Source: Guyanagaster necrorhizus (taxonomy: Eukaryota > Basidiomycota > Agaricomycetes > Agaricales > Physalacriaceae). From it: 64,000 bases of DNA. The translations under genes were made by a program, and so were the position numbers. Positions within the stretch are counted from its first letter, which is position 1, and every line of letters starts with the position of its first letter. The notes beneath the pieces are model-generated. The model did not search any database and had not been told where the DNA came from. It saw only the letters and a program-made list of their open reading frames with translations. Of this stretch, positions 23,901-37,176 are shown piece by piece. The stretch is taken from the NCBI RefSeq assembly GCF_019112545.1, contig NW_025064883.1:1721907-1785906 (forward strand), given 5' to 3'.

Positions 23901-25205
23901 CGTATATACCCAAATTAGTCTATGCAGAAATTGCCTGCAGGTACGAATGACATCATGGTCACTGCAAGGCTTGCAAATTGAACCCTCGAGGCTCGACCCG
24001 GAATCTTTAATTAATGAGGGGCAAATTCTAATTTCCTTCGCTTTGTTCTGATTTAGAGTATCCTTGCCATCGCTATTGAGCTGCATTGTACAGCAGTGCG
24101 CCGCGTCGGATATGTCTAACAGGGATCTCTACCCTAGAAGATGATAGAAAGGAGCAAATTTTAAAGCGCCACCTCCGTGACGGAGACAAAGCAAGCTCAC
24201 TGGTTCTTCGCGCCACTTCCGCCCGCTTAACTTGATCCTTCTTGGTACGGCGGAACGGCCAACTAGTACCGAGACTCGGTGATATTCTGCTTCGGCCGCC
24301 GTACATACCTCATCCGCTGAAATAACGCTTTCACAAATGTCAGGAATTTTTTGTAGGTATTAACCGATTATTTCCCGTCGGAAAATTGAGGCGCTCTTGT
24401 TTGTGGGGTTGAAGCGCTCCAGAAAGCCGACTCCCCACAATACGTGTTGCTAAAGCAACAGGACCTACAACGGCTACAGTGTTCTGCCGAAGAGGAATGA
24501 GTACCGTTACTGCTAGCGAGTGACAAACCTCGCACTGTCTGTCGATTTTCATTTTTAATTGGCAAATGGAGTTGAACATTGCTGTAAGCAAGGCATTTCT
24601 TTGATACTACTGTTTCTTACAAGGAATGTTTGCCAAATCATCTAAGATCACCACTCGAATGAAGTTATGGCGCTGTTTGGGCCAATAATTGAGTTTAGGC
24701 TTTATTATATTTGCTTGTCTGGTTGTATACTTAACAAGAAGCGCTACTAGCGTCGATGAATGGTAGGCTTTCGGCATTGCTCCACGCTTCGTCTAGATAT
24801 CGATCCGAACAAAGTATGAAGTCCACGGTGCTGCGGGTATTCCTTTTACTCCGGGTCGTGCATGTAGACTCAAAGTTTATCAACAGAAGTCTGAGAACCA
24901 GCGGGCCCACGAGCATAGCGAATAGTTGGTAATGAGCTACCGGTGCTATTCTTTGCCTTGAGCTAACGCGAACGAGAATCCAACGGCATAAGTTTCCTCT
25001 GCAGATTTCATTTTGGCTTCTATGCATGCTAGCCATGTGGCCTCGTGAAATGACATGCTCTCATCGATCGGTGCCCTCGTGATGGAGAGTTAAGTCGGAG
25101 CGTGGAGGAAGCAGGCTAACAAGAACCCGGAATGCCGGAGCATTCTACGCATCGGTACCGCTTTACTCTCTACTCTGCCCATCAATTAGTACAGAATCCT
25201 CAGAA
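20919..25205. other. Long stretch without a recognised gene
   Basis: About 4.3 kb. Apart from the candidate relic listed separately (21,690-23,640, minus), I see only short open frames with no motif. Base composition is ordinary and CG is present, unlike the repeat block further right. The promoter of the PHD gene (left) and of the thiolase (right) must be inside. Confidence 0.4.
21690..23640 (-). pseudogene. Possible relic or unrecognised multi-exon gene, minus strand
   Basis: Several minus-strand open stretches look more like real protein than chance, in consistent order: near 23,600-23,470 (DLFRCLMTETVNLFDPYAAK), near 23,270-23,010 (LDRRCLSGVAYIHDLLALPF), near 22,190-22,080 (GPFISFLPGAKPYSDQLAHA), and near 21,960-21,700 (LGYFAPDGTPVKRQLKDLQ, then FRQTDWLYRNSN). 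Between them are stops and non-joinable frames. I do not recognise the family. This is either a decayed gene or a multi-exon gene that I cannot assemble by eye. Confidence 0.25.
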
Positions 25206-27127
25206 ATGGCTATTGGCAGAAGAACATTCCTCATCGGTGGTGGCTGCACTGCGTTCATCAAGCCTCGGGCGACGAGGACCACAGAAGACGTAAGATGGAT
25301 TAAGTTTTTTCTCTTAGTTTTTAAACGAGTGTCTTCCATAGATGGGTCTTGAGGCAGCCACGAAGGCTCTCCTTGATGCTGGTACGTGTGTTACAGGGCG
25401 TTATCACCGCTTTTATTGATCAACTTCGATGAAGGGATAACATACGATTCCGTGGAGCTCGCTTGTGTGGGTTATTGTTACGGAGATTCTACATCAGGAC
25501 AGGTGCTACCATGACTTACCATAATCACCGTCTCCTCCCGTTCTGATGCACCTGCTTCTCATAGAGGGCTCTGTACAATCTTGGCCTGACGGGTATACCT
25601 ATTATCAATGTGAACAACAATTGTTCTACCGGGTCGAGTGCACTGTACCAAGTAAACAATGCCGTCAAGTTCTCGCAGGCTGAATGCGCCTTGGCGTTGG
25701 GCTTCGAACGAATGAAGCCCGGTAGTCTGGGGACTAACTTCCCTGATAGACCTAGTCCGACGGTTTTATTTAATGAACGCTCCTTAGAACTGGAGGATAA
25801 ATATTTAGGTAAAAACCATGGTCCTAGGTCTCCAAGACTCTTTTCAAACGGCGCAAAAGAGTATTTCAACAAGTATGGTGGCGGGATTGTGCATTTAGCG
25901 CAAATTGGTGCGTTCACAGGGATAAATCACATCGGGGACTGATGATATTTGATTCTGAAATCAGCATCCAAGAACCATAAACATTCGCTCAACAATCCAT
26001 ACTCACAATTCAAAGAGGGATGGAGCGAGGAGCAGGTCCTGAAGGCGCCGAAGATCACGAACGAGCTTACGAAGTTCATGTGCAGTCCTACATCGGTTGG
26101 TCGAGAACTAGAGCCATATCCGTGTCCTGATTTTATGCTCAACAGGACGGCGCTGCTTGCTGCATTGTCGCGTCAGAAAACTTTGTTCACTTGCATGGAT
26201 TGGAGAACCAGGCTATCGAGATTGTTGCCTCTGTACTGATGACAGACATCCCCGACGCCTTTGAGAGCATGAGTGCCATGGAAATTATTGGCTATGGAAT
26301 GACCAAGAAATGTGCGGATAAGGCGTTCAAGGATGCGGGATTTAAGGATGGCGAAGGTAGGGATCAGGTTGGCGTGGTAGAGCTACATGATTGCTTTGCT
26401 GCCAACGAGGTCGGTAATACAGATGATATTGATCACATTAGAACTAACGTTTTTCATATCGATTAAGCTGATCACCTATCCTGCTCTCGGATTGTGTGCT
26501 AAAGAAGAAGCACATAAGATGGTCGAGCGTTACGACAATACTGTAGGTATGGGGCGTGATAATCATGAGCTGATGCTGAACCGATGCTAGTATGGCGGAA
26601 AATACGTTATTAATCCTAGCGGAGGACTTGAAGCAAAGGGACACCCGCTAGGTGCTACTGGTCTTGGAATGCACTTCTATATTACAAGTAAGCTTGTTCG
26701 GAAGTATTGCGGATGAAATTGACGTGGAATTCAGTGCAACTGCGTAACTGTAGGAGCCACAAGACTCGATATTGATGGTGGGTAAACTGATGGATGGGCA
26801 GGGGCAGGACCTATGCAGGCGCTAGGTTTATTCGACACGGCTGATAAACGAGGGAAGTACGGGCTGGTACACAACCTAGGGCTCGGAGGAGCTGTAGTAA
26901 TATCGCTTTTACGACGTCCGGAATTCTACAAAGAGGGAGGTCCTGATGGAAGGTCGAGGTACGTCCCCCTCACCACGGTGGATGCGGACTGATGTGTTGA
27001 GGACTGACGTCGGGCTAGATTGGGTTATAACCACGCGCATATATGCAAGCCAATAACAATGCAGGATGTGGACAAGGTGAAGTCGAAGAATTCGTCTCCG
27101 TACATCTTGAAGCATGCCAAGCTTTGA
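25206..27127 (+). CDS. Peroxisomal thiolase of the SCP-x type
   Basis: A thiolase-superfamily enzyme related to the N-terminal domain of sterol carrier protein x, acting on 3-oxoacyl-CoA in peroxisomal beta-oxidation. About nine exons join cleanly: start [29 protein letters not shown]; the active-site cysteine in [13 protein letters not shown] (about 25,615-25,650); [24 protein letters not shown] with the second catalytic Cys/His region (about 26,385); [20 protein letters not shown] carrying the thiolase signature His; [13 protein letters not shown]; and [16 protein letters not shown]. The protein ends HAKL, so the last three residues AKL form a PTS1 peroxisomal import signal. There is no C-terminal SCP2 lipid-binding domain, as is usual for fungal stand-alone members. 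The stop is TGA at 27125-27127. Nothing is broken. Confidence 0.9.
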
Positions 27128-27280
27128 GGCTTTATTTTTGTATTATCACCATCGCCTTTGTACTTGTAGTAGTATTGATAGTGTCCTTACCTGTCAGAAT
27201 ACGATGATTATTGTCGTGGTTTGTATATACCTGGCGGACATAAAGATGGGGATTTGAAGGAAGAAAAGGTGCACGTACTT

Positions 27281-27568
27281 TCAAGTGTACCTGTCCTCAT
27301 CGTTATATTCCGTCGTCTCCAAATGACTCGCATCTTCTCGATACACCTCCACTTTAACAACAAGATGCCATGAGATCATGATCTGGCCAACAAATCGTCC
27401 GTCTGGATTTTCGTCGACACCGATACGAAACTCTTCGGTGTTGACAAGGAGAATATTTAGCGGTTTGTCCGTGCCAGCAAAAGATCCAATGAAGACGCGG
27501 CCATCGGTGACTGTGACACGCAGAATGCGGCGAAAGAGAGATTCGAGAGCAGTGATATTGGTAGACAT
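27281..27568 (-). CDS. NAA38: NAA38, Sm-like auxiliary subunit of N-acetyltransferase NatC
   Basis: A 95-residue single-exon protein with one Sm/LSm fold, matching the NatC auxiliary subunit Naa38/Lsmd1, which works with Naa30 and Naa35 to acetylate N-terminal methionines followed by hydrophobic residues. Visible Sm1 features are LFRRILRVTVTDGRVFIGSF and the Sm2-like end GQIMISWHLVVKVEV. It has no RNA-binding IRG motif, which separates it from spliceosomal LSm proteins. The length fits. It is divergent from DPM1 with only 54 bases between the start codons. Confidence 0.85.
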   Translation of the reverse strand: MSTNITALESLFRRILRVTVTDGRVFIGSFAGTDKPLNILLVNTEEFRIGVDENPDGRFVGQIMISWHLVVKVEVYREDASHLETTEYNDEDRYT

Positions 27569-27622
27569 GGTGGTTGGTGGTCGCGAGGCAAAGGGTTTCG
27601 ATCAGATTATCCATATGCGTCG
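27569..27622. promoter_or_regulatory. 54-base bidirectional promoter region, NAA38 and DPM1
   Basis: Only 54 bases separate the divergent ATG codons at 27568 (minus) and 27623 (plus), so transcription of both genes must start in this spacer or inside the opposite gene. If DPM1 starts at the second Met (27656), the gap is 87 bases. No TATA element is obvious. Confidence 0.6.
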
Positions 27623-28723
<1,101 letters not shown>

Positions 28724-28799
28724 GTTGACAAATATTGACATCATCATCTATGATATAAGGTTTCTTGCTTTTCTTTGACCTTGTTCACCAACTGCCACC

Positions 28800-29669
28800 A
28801 TGAGCGTTCTTTTGCAGGATATACTGCGGGCATCCACCCTGTCCGAATCACTCAACAAAGAGAGAAAGCAGGATAACTCTGTACAGCGAGATTCCAACGA
28901 GGACTCTGACGATGAACTCGTTAATGTGGTCCGTAAAGCTGTTGATATCAGAGAGCGCCCATTGGCTGACAATCTTCAAGGTTTCTTTACCTGGAACACC
29001 GTCTCGGACGCGGCCATCGTCACCTACTCGTCTTGGCGCATCGACTCGCCGGCCACCAGGCCCACTACTTATCGGATCACGCAAGGATCCTCTCAAAGTC
29101 TTTCCTACGGAAATTTCACAAAAGATATTCGCTCGATTAACACTACCAGAATTGGCAAAGTGTGCACTGGTATCAAAGAAATGGTGTCGCAGTCAGACTA
29201 TAAACTATGGTGCGCCGCCGGCAATTCCGCTTGTATGGTCTTAGTGAATGTTTCGTCTCAGTGTGGTTCCAGCATTATAGAAAGGAGAATTTTCACGACG
29301 AGAGTCTGCCACCGGGCAAGTGGACGAAGCGAGAGTCAAAGCAGAACTGGGTGAGTAATCCGCCTTTGCAGATGAACATCGCTTGACACTGTATAGCGCA
29401 TAACGCACTCACAGTCAATGCGTTCCAAGTCGTCGAATGGATACAGTGGCTCGGGGCACTCTACGCCGTCTCTGTCGGGACATCAGACGCCACGGGAATT
29501 GAAGGAGGAGAAGTGGCGGTTAGAGGCTGAAGCATCTGCCCGCCCAGGAAAGGTCGAAATGAGAGGAATGTACAAGGAACTTGGGGGTCGCAAATCAAGA
29601 GGAAAGACCAAGCTAGGCAGTTCTGGTATACGAGACAAGGGTGGCTGGAATGAAGGCGAAGACTGGTAA
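28800..29669 (+). CDS. F-box protein
   Basis: An F-box protein, predicted to be a substrate adaptor for an SCF ubiquitin ligase through Skp1. The start ATG at 28800 sits in a good CACCATGA context. Exon 1 is acidic (SNEDSDDELVNVV). After an intron at about 28,981-29,059 the F-box reads VFPTEISQKIFARLTLPELA, then CALVSKKWCR. A further exon gives VWFQHYRKENFHDESLP, and the last exon is Ser-rich, then EMRGMYKELGGRKSRGKTKL and DKGGWNEGEDW at the end (stop at 29669). That basic C-terminal GGRKSRGK block seems conserved in fungal relatives, but I cannot name the orthologue. No repeats (WD40, LRR) follow the F-box. Confidence 0.8.
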
Positions 29670-29826
29670 TAAATGAAGACTTGTTATGGCGACTCCAATG
29701 AGATATTTCCATTTGCGATTGATACAGAAACCAATAAAAGACCATACTAAAGTGAATGAATATTTAAGGATGGAAACAGAATGGTGGTCATCATTAAGAC
29801 GACGTATAGGGTATGTGGCAAGGTAA

Positions 29827-30717
<891 letters not shown>

Positions 30718-30808
30718 GGCGAGCGACAGAAAAGTTGGTTTGATACGAATGGCAAGAGACTTAGTGGTTGCCCACGTGTAATCTCCTAAAGAGTGGTTTA
30801 TAGCTTTT

Positions 30809-30822
30809 GGGTTAGGGTTAGG
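30809..30822. promoter_or_regulatory. Telobox-like TTAGGG repeat in a divergent promoter
   Basis: GGGTTAGGGTTAGG, two telomere-type units, lies in the 182-base spacer between the Rab and LIM start codons. Similar elements bind Tbf1/TRF-like factors in promoters of some fungi. The site is real as sequence; its function is inferred. Confidence 0.4.
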
Positions 30823-30899
30823 ACGCGAAAGTGACGTCGGTTTAGTCAGCAGGGGTTTCCATACTTGAACTTGAACCATCCTCTTCTGCCCGGTACAAG

Positions 30900-33235
30900 A
30901 TGTCATCGCGACCCCTTCCTCGTCAGCCACCATCCTCCAGTGGATTCGTGATTACTAACCAACAACCTCAGCAACAACCGGTGCTGTCTTCGGGGCAGCA
31001 GAGCCTCACAATGAGGATGGCAGCGATGGATATTTGGGGTGGGCCGTTGCCTCGACCTCCAGGACAGTACCAACAGACTGGATACCAGCAGGCTGGATAT
31101 CCACAGAGGGGTCCTGTGTATCAGCCGCAGAGACAGCCATTCGTATCCTCAAGATCTCATTCTTTTGCGGCAGCCCATCCACCGGCGCTGCGACCCTCGA
31201 CGATATCAGTTAATGGACAGGTCTACCAGGCTCCAACCCAGCCGGTCCAACCATACCAACATAGATCCTCACCGACTCCGGCATCTCCCAGTTTATACCA
31301 GACATATACCTACACCCAGCCTCCCCCCCCACCAAGTCCCGTGAGACAGCAGAGCATGCCTTATCCACCTGCCTCTTTCTCCACCGGGACCGTCCCGACA
31401 TCCTCTTTCCCGCCCTCTCCAGTACGCCAACAGTCACTTCCTTGTCCTCCCGCCCCTTCATCGTCGGTCCCGCCTTCACCCCCGTCACCCACCCGCCCTG
31501 TTCCAACTTCGTCCTTCCCAAACGGCCGACCAGCTTCTGTTGTATTCCCAGTGCAAACTCAAGTCAACGGCAGGAGAGAGTTGCCTAGCCCAGGTCCATC
31601 ACAGGGAAGCTCGCCGACACGAGTTTTGCCACCAACGTCTGTTTCGTTACACAACCCCAGTTCAGCTAGGCCTTTCCCAAGAAGCAGCTCACCGACGCGT
31701 CCGCTCCCGCTTGTAGCCTCTCGTCAATCGTCGCCGACAAAATCCAAGACGTTCCCGTCGCCGATGTCACCACAAAGAGAGACAAGGCCGCAACCGACAC
31801 CATCGTTTCTACCTCCCTCTCCGACGCGTCATCATGATACAACCCCGGCTCGACCCCTACCTTCTACATCTTCATCAGGTACGACGCGTCCGCAGCCATC
31901 GCCCCAGACCTCCTCGTTCCCCCCTTCTGAATCTCAAACAACAATAGCTCCATTGCCACCAACTCGAACACAGCCCTCACGCGTTCCACCCATCCGTCAT
32001 CCCTCTCCAATGCGACCAAAACCGACACTCGCTGTTGACATTGATTTGGATGAACCGCCGCCGGTTTCTGTCGCCGGTCGGCGAGGCGGCCCACGAACCA
32101 TGCGCACTAGTGGCAGTGGGGGCGAGCTCTCAGCCGGGGCATCCGCTTCTTCGAAGGTAGAGGCTCCAAGGGTCGTCCTTCCAGAACCGTCGGCTGTTCC
32201 CAAAATCGTGTTACCGGATGATTCCTCCGCCACACCGAAGATCGTCCTGCCAGGTGATGAACCTCGTGGTCGGGACCCTTCAATCAGAGGAAGGCCAACA
32301 CCACCTTCGATAAATGTGGGTTCTTCCCCGCCCTCCATAACAATTGGAGAAGGGCCCATACCACCGCAGATTAACATTCCCGGTGATTGCGACAATGAGG
32401 CTCCTTCAGTAAGCATAAATGCCCCGCAGCTTGCTAACAAAACGGCGACCATTTCTACTACGGCTTCAAAGCTTCCGACAGTTCCCCGAAGTAGGCTCTC
32501 GTGCGCCGATTGTAAACTACCAATCATTGGACGGCTGGTTACCGCGTCCAACAGTGATAGAGGAGGAGGCTTGCGCTGGCATCCTGAATGTTTCAAGTGC
32601 ACTATTTGCAGCGAACTTCTGGAGCATGTCAGCTCATATGAACGAGACGGAAAGATGTATTGCCATCTGGACTTTTATGAGGTCAGTAGATGGGCTCTTC
32701 TCGAGTCACCTTTCTAACGTTCTATTCAGACATTTGCTCCGAAGTGCTCCCACTGTCAGACCCCAATCATCGAAGAACATTTCATATCGCTGGATGATTC
32801 CGCACTGGGAGGCAAGCGCACATATCACGCGCAGCACTTTTTCTGTGCAGAGTGCGGTGATCCATTTCTATCTGCTAGTGGAGGCGAGTAAGCTCGGCTA
32901 AATCAACTTCTTGCTTCGCTGACCCTTCCACAGGCCTCGGTGGCGAGCGCTCCTTTTCAGCGGATACCCAGACTTCAGAGTTCATGGTCTACAGAGGGTA
33001 TGCATATTGTGAGGCCTGCCATGTTCGACTGCGTATGCCCAAATGCTCTCGATGCAAAAAGAGTATCAGGGAGTGGGATGAGGGGGCCATTGAAGCTATG
33101 GGCCGCAAATGGTGCAGGGGCTGTTTTAGATGTGAAGGCTGTGAGCAGCCATTTGATGAGGGCACATTTTTCGAGAGAGACAAAAAGGCCTGGTGTGAAA
33201 CTTGCTTTAGTGTTATTTTGAGAAATGAGGTGTAG
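30900..33235 (+). CDS. Paxillin-like protein with three LIM domains
   Basis: A cytoskeletal adaptor resembling fungal paxillin Pxl1. Exon 1 encodes about 530 residues of Pro/Ser-rich disorder with many PPSP/SPTR units, then the first LIM domain (SCADCKLPIIG, WHPECFKCTICSELL, MYCHLDFYE). Exon 2 starts with TFAPKCSHCQTPI and carries LIM2 (HAQHFFCAECGDPF). Exon 3 completes it (MVYRGYAYCEACHVRLRMP) and carries LIM3 (KCSRCKKSIREWD, WCRGCFRCEGCEQPFDEG, WCETCFSVILRNEV). The second intron joins in frame only if a GC donor at 32884 is used (intron 32884-32933); the nearby GT, four bases on, would shift the frame. CG dinucleotides are present through exon 3 and vanish immediately after the stop. Confidence 0.9.
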
Positions 33236-33533
33236 TGCTGGATGTGTTTAACAAGTAAATTGTATGATTGAGTGGTATGTAACTTAGTAGGAAGCCTATG
33301 TTAGTGGGTGGTTTTTTGGTAGGGATATTGGTTTCTGCTGGTGTATATATGATGTATCTGCACTCAGATTGACTTATACACATGTTGGGTTCACAGCCAG
33401 GCATATTGATCCAGTCAGCCTAAATTCTCTTGCTTCTAACCAAGCCTACAGTGGATGTGGTAATTGTGACACTCCATCCATAGGCTTTGTCTCACAAGCC
33501 CCCATTCCATCATTCTTCAGCTTCTATAGAGAC

Positions 33534-33720
33534 TGTTAGGAATGTGCCAATGGATGGGCTTTGGAATGCATGCATGGAGACCAGTGATAAGCCTTTAGGC
33601 TCTGTATGCTCAGAATTCACAGATTTTAATGCAATATTTAGAGCTGCTGTTCACTCAATGGACTTTCAGCAAACTAATCATTGCAAGCATGGCAAACCCA
33701 TGCCATGACAACTACTTCTC
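33534..33720 (-). repeat. Degenerate LTR-like fragment
   Basis: The sequence from TGTTAGGAATGTGCCAAT resembles the start of the LTR at 47814 (TGTTAGGAACATGCCAAT), continuing with a shared GGGCTT and a GCATG/TGGAG pattern. The similarity fades after about 70 bases. It is probably an old copy of the same LTR family; the far end is not identifiable. Confidence 0.4.
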
Positions 33721-34631
33721 CAACACATTGATATTCTTCCCATCTCATTATATGTCATAAATTCTATATTTCATCACAGCATGGGATGTGGATCAATGAT
33801 CATCTTAATCTGAAGTTGCTGCATCATTATGCATCATGAAGTTGACATGCCTCTCAATCTTTAATTAAAAGACATAGTTAATGCCAGTATTCCTCTGCAT
33901 CTGAAAGAGTCCAGTCTATGGCCAATAGTAACTATGCTTACTAAGGCTGTTACTATGCTAAGATCTCACAAAAACAATTAGCCCATATGGCCACCTCAGT
34001 ATGACTACCACCTTTCAAAAATCTGCAGCCAAACAGCATGTAATGATCCACTCATTGGCATCCAAACTCATACAGTTTTTGGCTGGCACAACAACACAGA
34101 TGAGTTGCTGTTACTTTGGAAGACCAGACACTGATGTTATGAATCTCTGAAACTATGTGCAGAGAATCAAAGTATATCCATGAACTTTTCTATAACCAAA
34201 ATGTCATGCAGGTATCTGGATACTGAGTGTTGCAATCTATATGCAGTGTAAACTATTAGTGTCAGGATTTTATATGCAATCCTGATAGTATCTATAGAAA
34301 ACTGTTAGTGTTGTCCCTTAGTATAGAAACAGTAAGCTGTAGTGTTAGAAGCTTAAAGGTGGGAATCTTATCTATAGTTACTCTTTAAAGACTTCAGATC
34401 AGTCTAGGGGTATGAGGATGACACATAAGAATAGTAAATCCTTTCATGCTTTTGAGAAGAAAGCAGAGCAAAGCTACACTTGTGAATTAACAGTTTGCTT
34501 ATGTGGTGTATATGTGTCTCCAGGTAGGTTATGAGATTGCTAAAATGCTATAGTGTTTAAGTCAAAAGGTATCAATCTATATGCAATCTGTGTGCAGACT
34601 GTAATCAGTTCTATAGTTCTACTAGAGGGGG

Positions 34632-35181
34632 TGTTGTATGGATGTACAGTCTAGTATGAGTGTTGAGTAGTCTTGGTATGTCTTGTCTGTAGTCTGTAGT
34701 CTGGTCTATATGATGTCTCTTCTTTTGAGTATCATATAGTACTTTACTTATACTACTTATTTACTAATACTAAGTATGCTACATTAAACAGCCTTGGTAA
34801 TCACAGTATTAAGCTTAGTGAGTATAGCAAACTATTTGTAATATGAAGCCTTCAAAGCTGTGAGAATTGTACTAAGCATAGCATATTTAAAGGTTCACAT
34901 AGCTAATAGTATGATAGTCCTTTTAATATTCCTTACTAATCTCTAACCAAACATGTGATTAGTCTTAGCCTTCTACATGCTAGCTGTGAATAGCTTAGAC
35001 ATCTGCAGCAAGCCTTGCATACACATCATGAGAGGCCTTGTAGACTGTATTAGGATACTGCATATATATTGGGAATGATGTATATTCTATTTAATTAGTC
35101 ATCATTATGCCTTGCTATGCTTATGATACATAGTTTATCATTTTTTAATGAAAGTTCATGTGTTGTGGATAGTTCACAACA
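34632..35181 (+). repeat. Probable decayed LTR (TGTTG...CAACA), copia-like
   Basis: A 550-base stretch begins TGTTGTATGG directly after a purine tract (ACTAGAGGGGG, 34621-34631) and ends TTCACAACA, giving the TG...CA inverted termini expected of an LTR with a polypurine tract at its left, so it would be the 3' LTR of a plus-strand element. I found no matching second LTR in the window. Confidence 0.4.
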
Positions 35182-36683
35182 AAAGTAAGTGTGTTGGGCT
35201 TGCAACAATTGGTTTACTGAAAGTCTGCTTAAGGGCTAAAGTTGAAAATTAGTATTGAGATACATGATTTCAGAGTGCACAGAGCCTAAAGGCTTATCAT
35301 CTCTCTCTCTGACTTTAATTTTTCATTGAATTGCTATTGAATTTTTCTATTGCAAACTTCTTTCTGATATTTTCTGATAGTAACATGCATTTGATTATTA
35401 GACAGTAATTTCTGATATCCAATTTAGGTTTCTATATATCTAATCATACTTCTGGTTGCACAAAGAACTTTGTGACATTTTTGCTAGGATTCTTCACAGA
35501 GTGAAGAAATGATTGTAAGAATGTTTAAAAAGGCTATGAACTTTCTAGTTGCCAGTGTCAATCCTGGCTTGTGTATAGTTTTTGAGGTATAAAATATTAT
35601 GAACTTTTCTTCATCTCCATCACCAAACCACCTTAGTTTAGTTACTTAGTAGCATCCTCTCTCTTTACTTCTATCATCTTTCTTTCTTATATTCTTGCTG
35701 ATATATCTTTTTGATAACACTTTGACTAACTTTTATTACTATTTGACTTATGCATCAGACATCTGTGAGAAGGCTTTATAGTGATGCTTGGGTTTGTAGT
35801 GTCTTTGTAGAAAGTGGTTAGTGAAATAAAAATGTTTAGAAGTAAAATAAAATGTATTGCTTTAGCAATGAGAAAATTATATTTTTTACAGGAATTATTC
35901 ATCAAATTTCTCCCACCACTTTTGGAATGAGACTAAGATCTTCTGTACATAATGTCCACATTATTACTGAGGCTCATTTACCAACATCTTTATCTGTTGC
36001 TGGCTTAAGCAATAAATGCATACAGCATAAGTTTTTCTTCTGATATTTTAATTTTGCTACTGATAGTGTCTCTTTCCTAGCTGAAAATGATGCAGAGGAA
36101 GTACCAGTGGTGCTTATTCTCAAGTGCCTTTGACAGAGTTATTCTCTCTTTCAATATACAAAAAAAACAAAAAAGCAAGAATAAAGCAAGCTGTAAGTTT
36201 CTCTTCTTTTCTTTCAAACTTTTCACTGCTGATTCTGAATCTTTTGCTTATAGCTTCAAAAATCAGTACCAGTCATTCTTGTAATGTTACTGAAGAGACA
36301 GCAAAAGAAGTTTGCAAATGCAGCAGCTTTAGAGAGCCTTTCTCTAAAGATATAACTGAAGTCCAATATAGGGACTTGAGACTTATAGGTCTCTTAGTTT
36401 CAGATCAAGATTTTGGAGACTTCATCAGATGCTAAAGTGCCTATTTCAAGAGAGAATTGACTGATAAGATCAGCTATTTTGTAAGTTCTTTAGTCATTTT
36501 ATCTTTAAACTTTTAATTTTGCTAACTTATTTTATAAATGAGTGTATCTTGTAATGCCTGCAAAAAGACCAATGTGTAATGCTAGAGTGTCTGCTCTGGT
36601 TCCATAAAGTGCTTTTGATGCACTATCTACAAATATGACTGCATCATTAATAATGAGCTGTATGTCAATATTTTGAAGTCAGT

Positions 36684-36688
36684 TTTTG
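36684..36688. repeat. Target-site duplication, left (GTTTT)
   Basis: GTTTT directly precedes the left LTR and is repeated at 44714-44718 directly after the right LTR, the 5-bp duplication expected of Ty3/gypsy integration. Confidence 0.75.
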
Positions 36689-37144
36689 TTAAGCCCAAGT
36701 TGCATATGATCTAAACATGTGATAAACTGATGCTGTATTGAGTTCATACAATCATGTCAGAGTTCACTATGTGTGTCTGTTGATCTAATGCTTTAAGGCC
36801 AAAGACAGTCAGCTCAAGATGAAGTGGTGAAGAGTAAACTTTAGCTTGAAGCTGGAGATATACAGTGAGAGCTATACTACTTATATACTGTTTGTCCAAG
36901 ATATAAATATATGCCTACTAATTGTGTGTTTTCAAGCTATAGTGCTTGTTGTCCTTAAGCATTGTGACTATCTACAAAAGAGTATTATCTATTATTGAAG
37001 GATATTATTATTGTCAGAGAACAATGGCAGACTCAGCCTATTATAGTGACTAAGCCTGTCCCATGGTTCTAAGCACTGGTCTAGGTGCTCTGACTAAGTA
37101 TAAACAGGGGTTAATTAAGAAAGAAAAATGAAAAAATCATAACA
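36689..37144 (-). repeat. Element 1 LTR, left (3' LTR in element sense)
   Basis: 456 bases from TGTTAAGCCC to CATAACA, followed by TTACCCCCTCTT, the complement of the polypurine tract. It is nearly identical to 44256-44713; the differences I noticed are transitions (for example GTGGTGAAGAGT against GTGATGAAGAAT). Confidence 0.9.
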
Positions 37145-37160
37145 TTACCCCCTCTTAAGA

Positions 37161-37175
37161 CTATTGTTCCAATAG
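37161..37175. other. Hairpin between pol stop and polypurine tract (element 1)
   Basis: CTATTG-TTC-CAATAG lies between the pol stop (37177-37179) and the LTR. It is the decayed counterpart of the ACCATCG/CGATGGT hairpin in elements 3 and 4; both arms changed and still pair. Confidence 0.7.
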
Positions 37176-37176
37176 A

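Larger units (their letters stand above)
33236..36688. other. CG-free AT-rich repeat relics
   Basis: About 3.4 kb with no CG dinucleotide that I could find and no coding capacity above chance. It appears to be decayed retrotransposon sequence: an LTR-like start at 33534, a probable LTR at 34632-35181, and AT-rich filler to the target site of the gypsy element at 36689. Confidence 0.6.

Noticed and set aside
31997..32602. 201-codon minus-strand ORF in the LIM gene
   Set aside because: Shadow of the Pro/Ser-rich coding sequence on the plus strand.
35161..35181. Inverted repeat TGTTGTG...CACAACA as a possible LTR-LTR junction
   Set aside because: Too short to interpret alone; I used only its right half as the likely end of the 34632 LTR.
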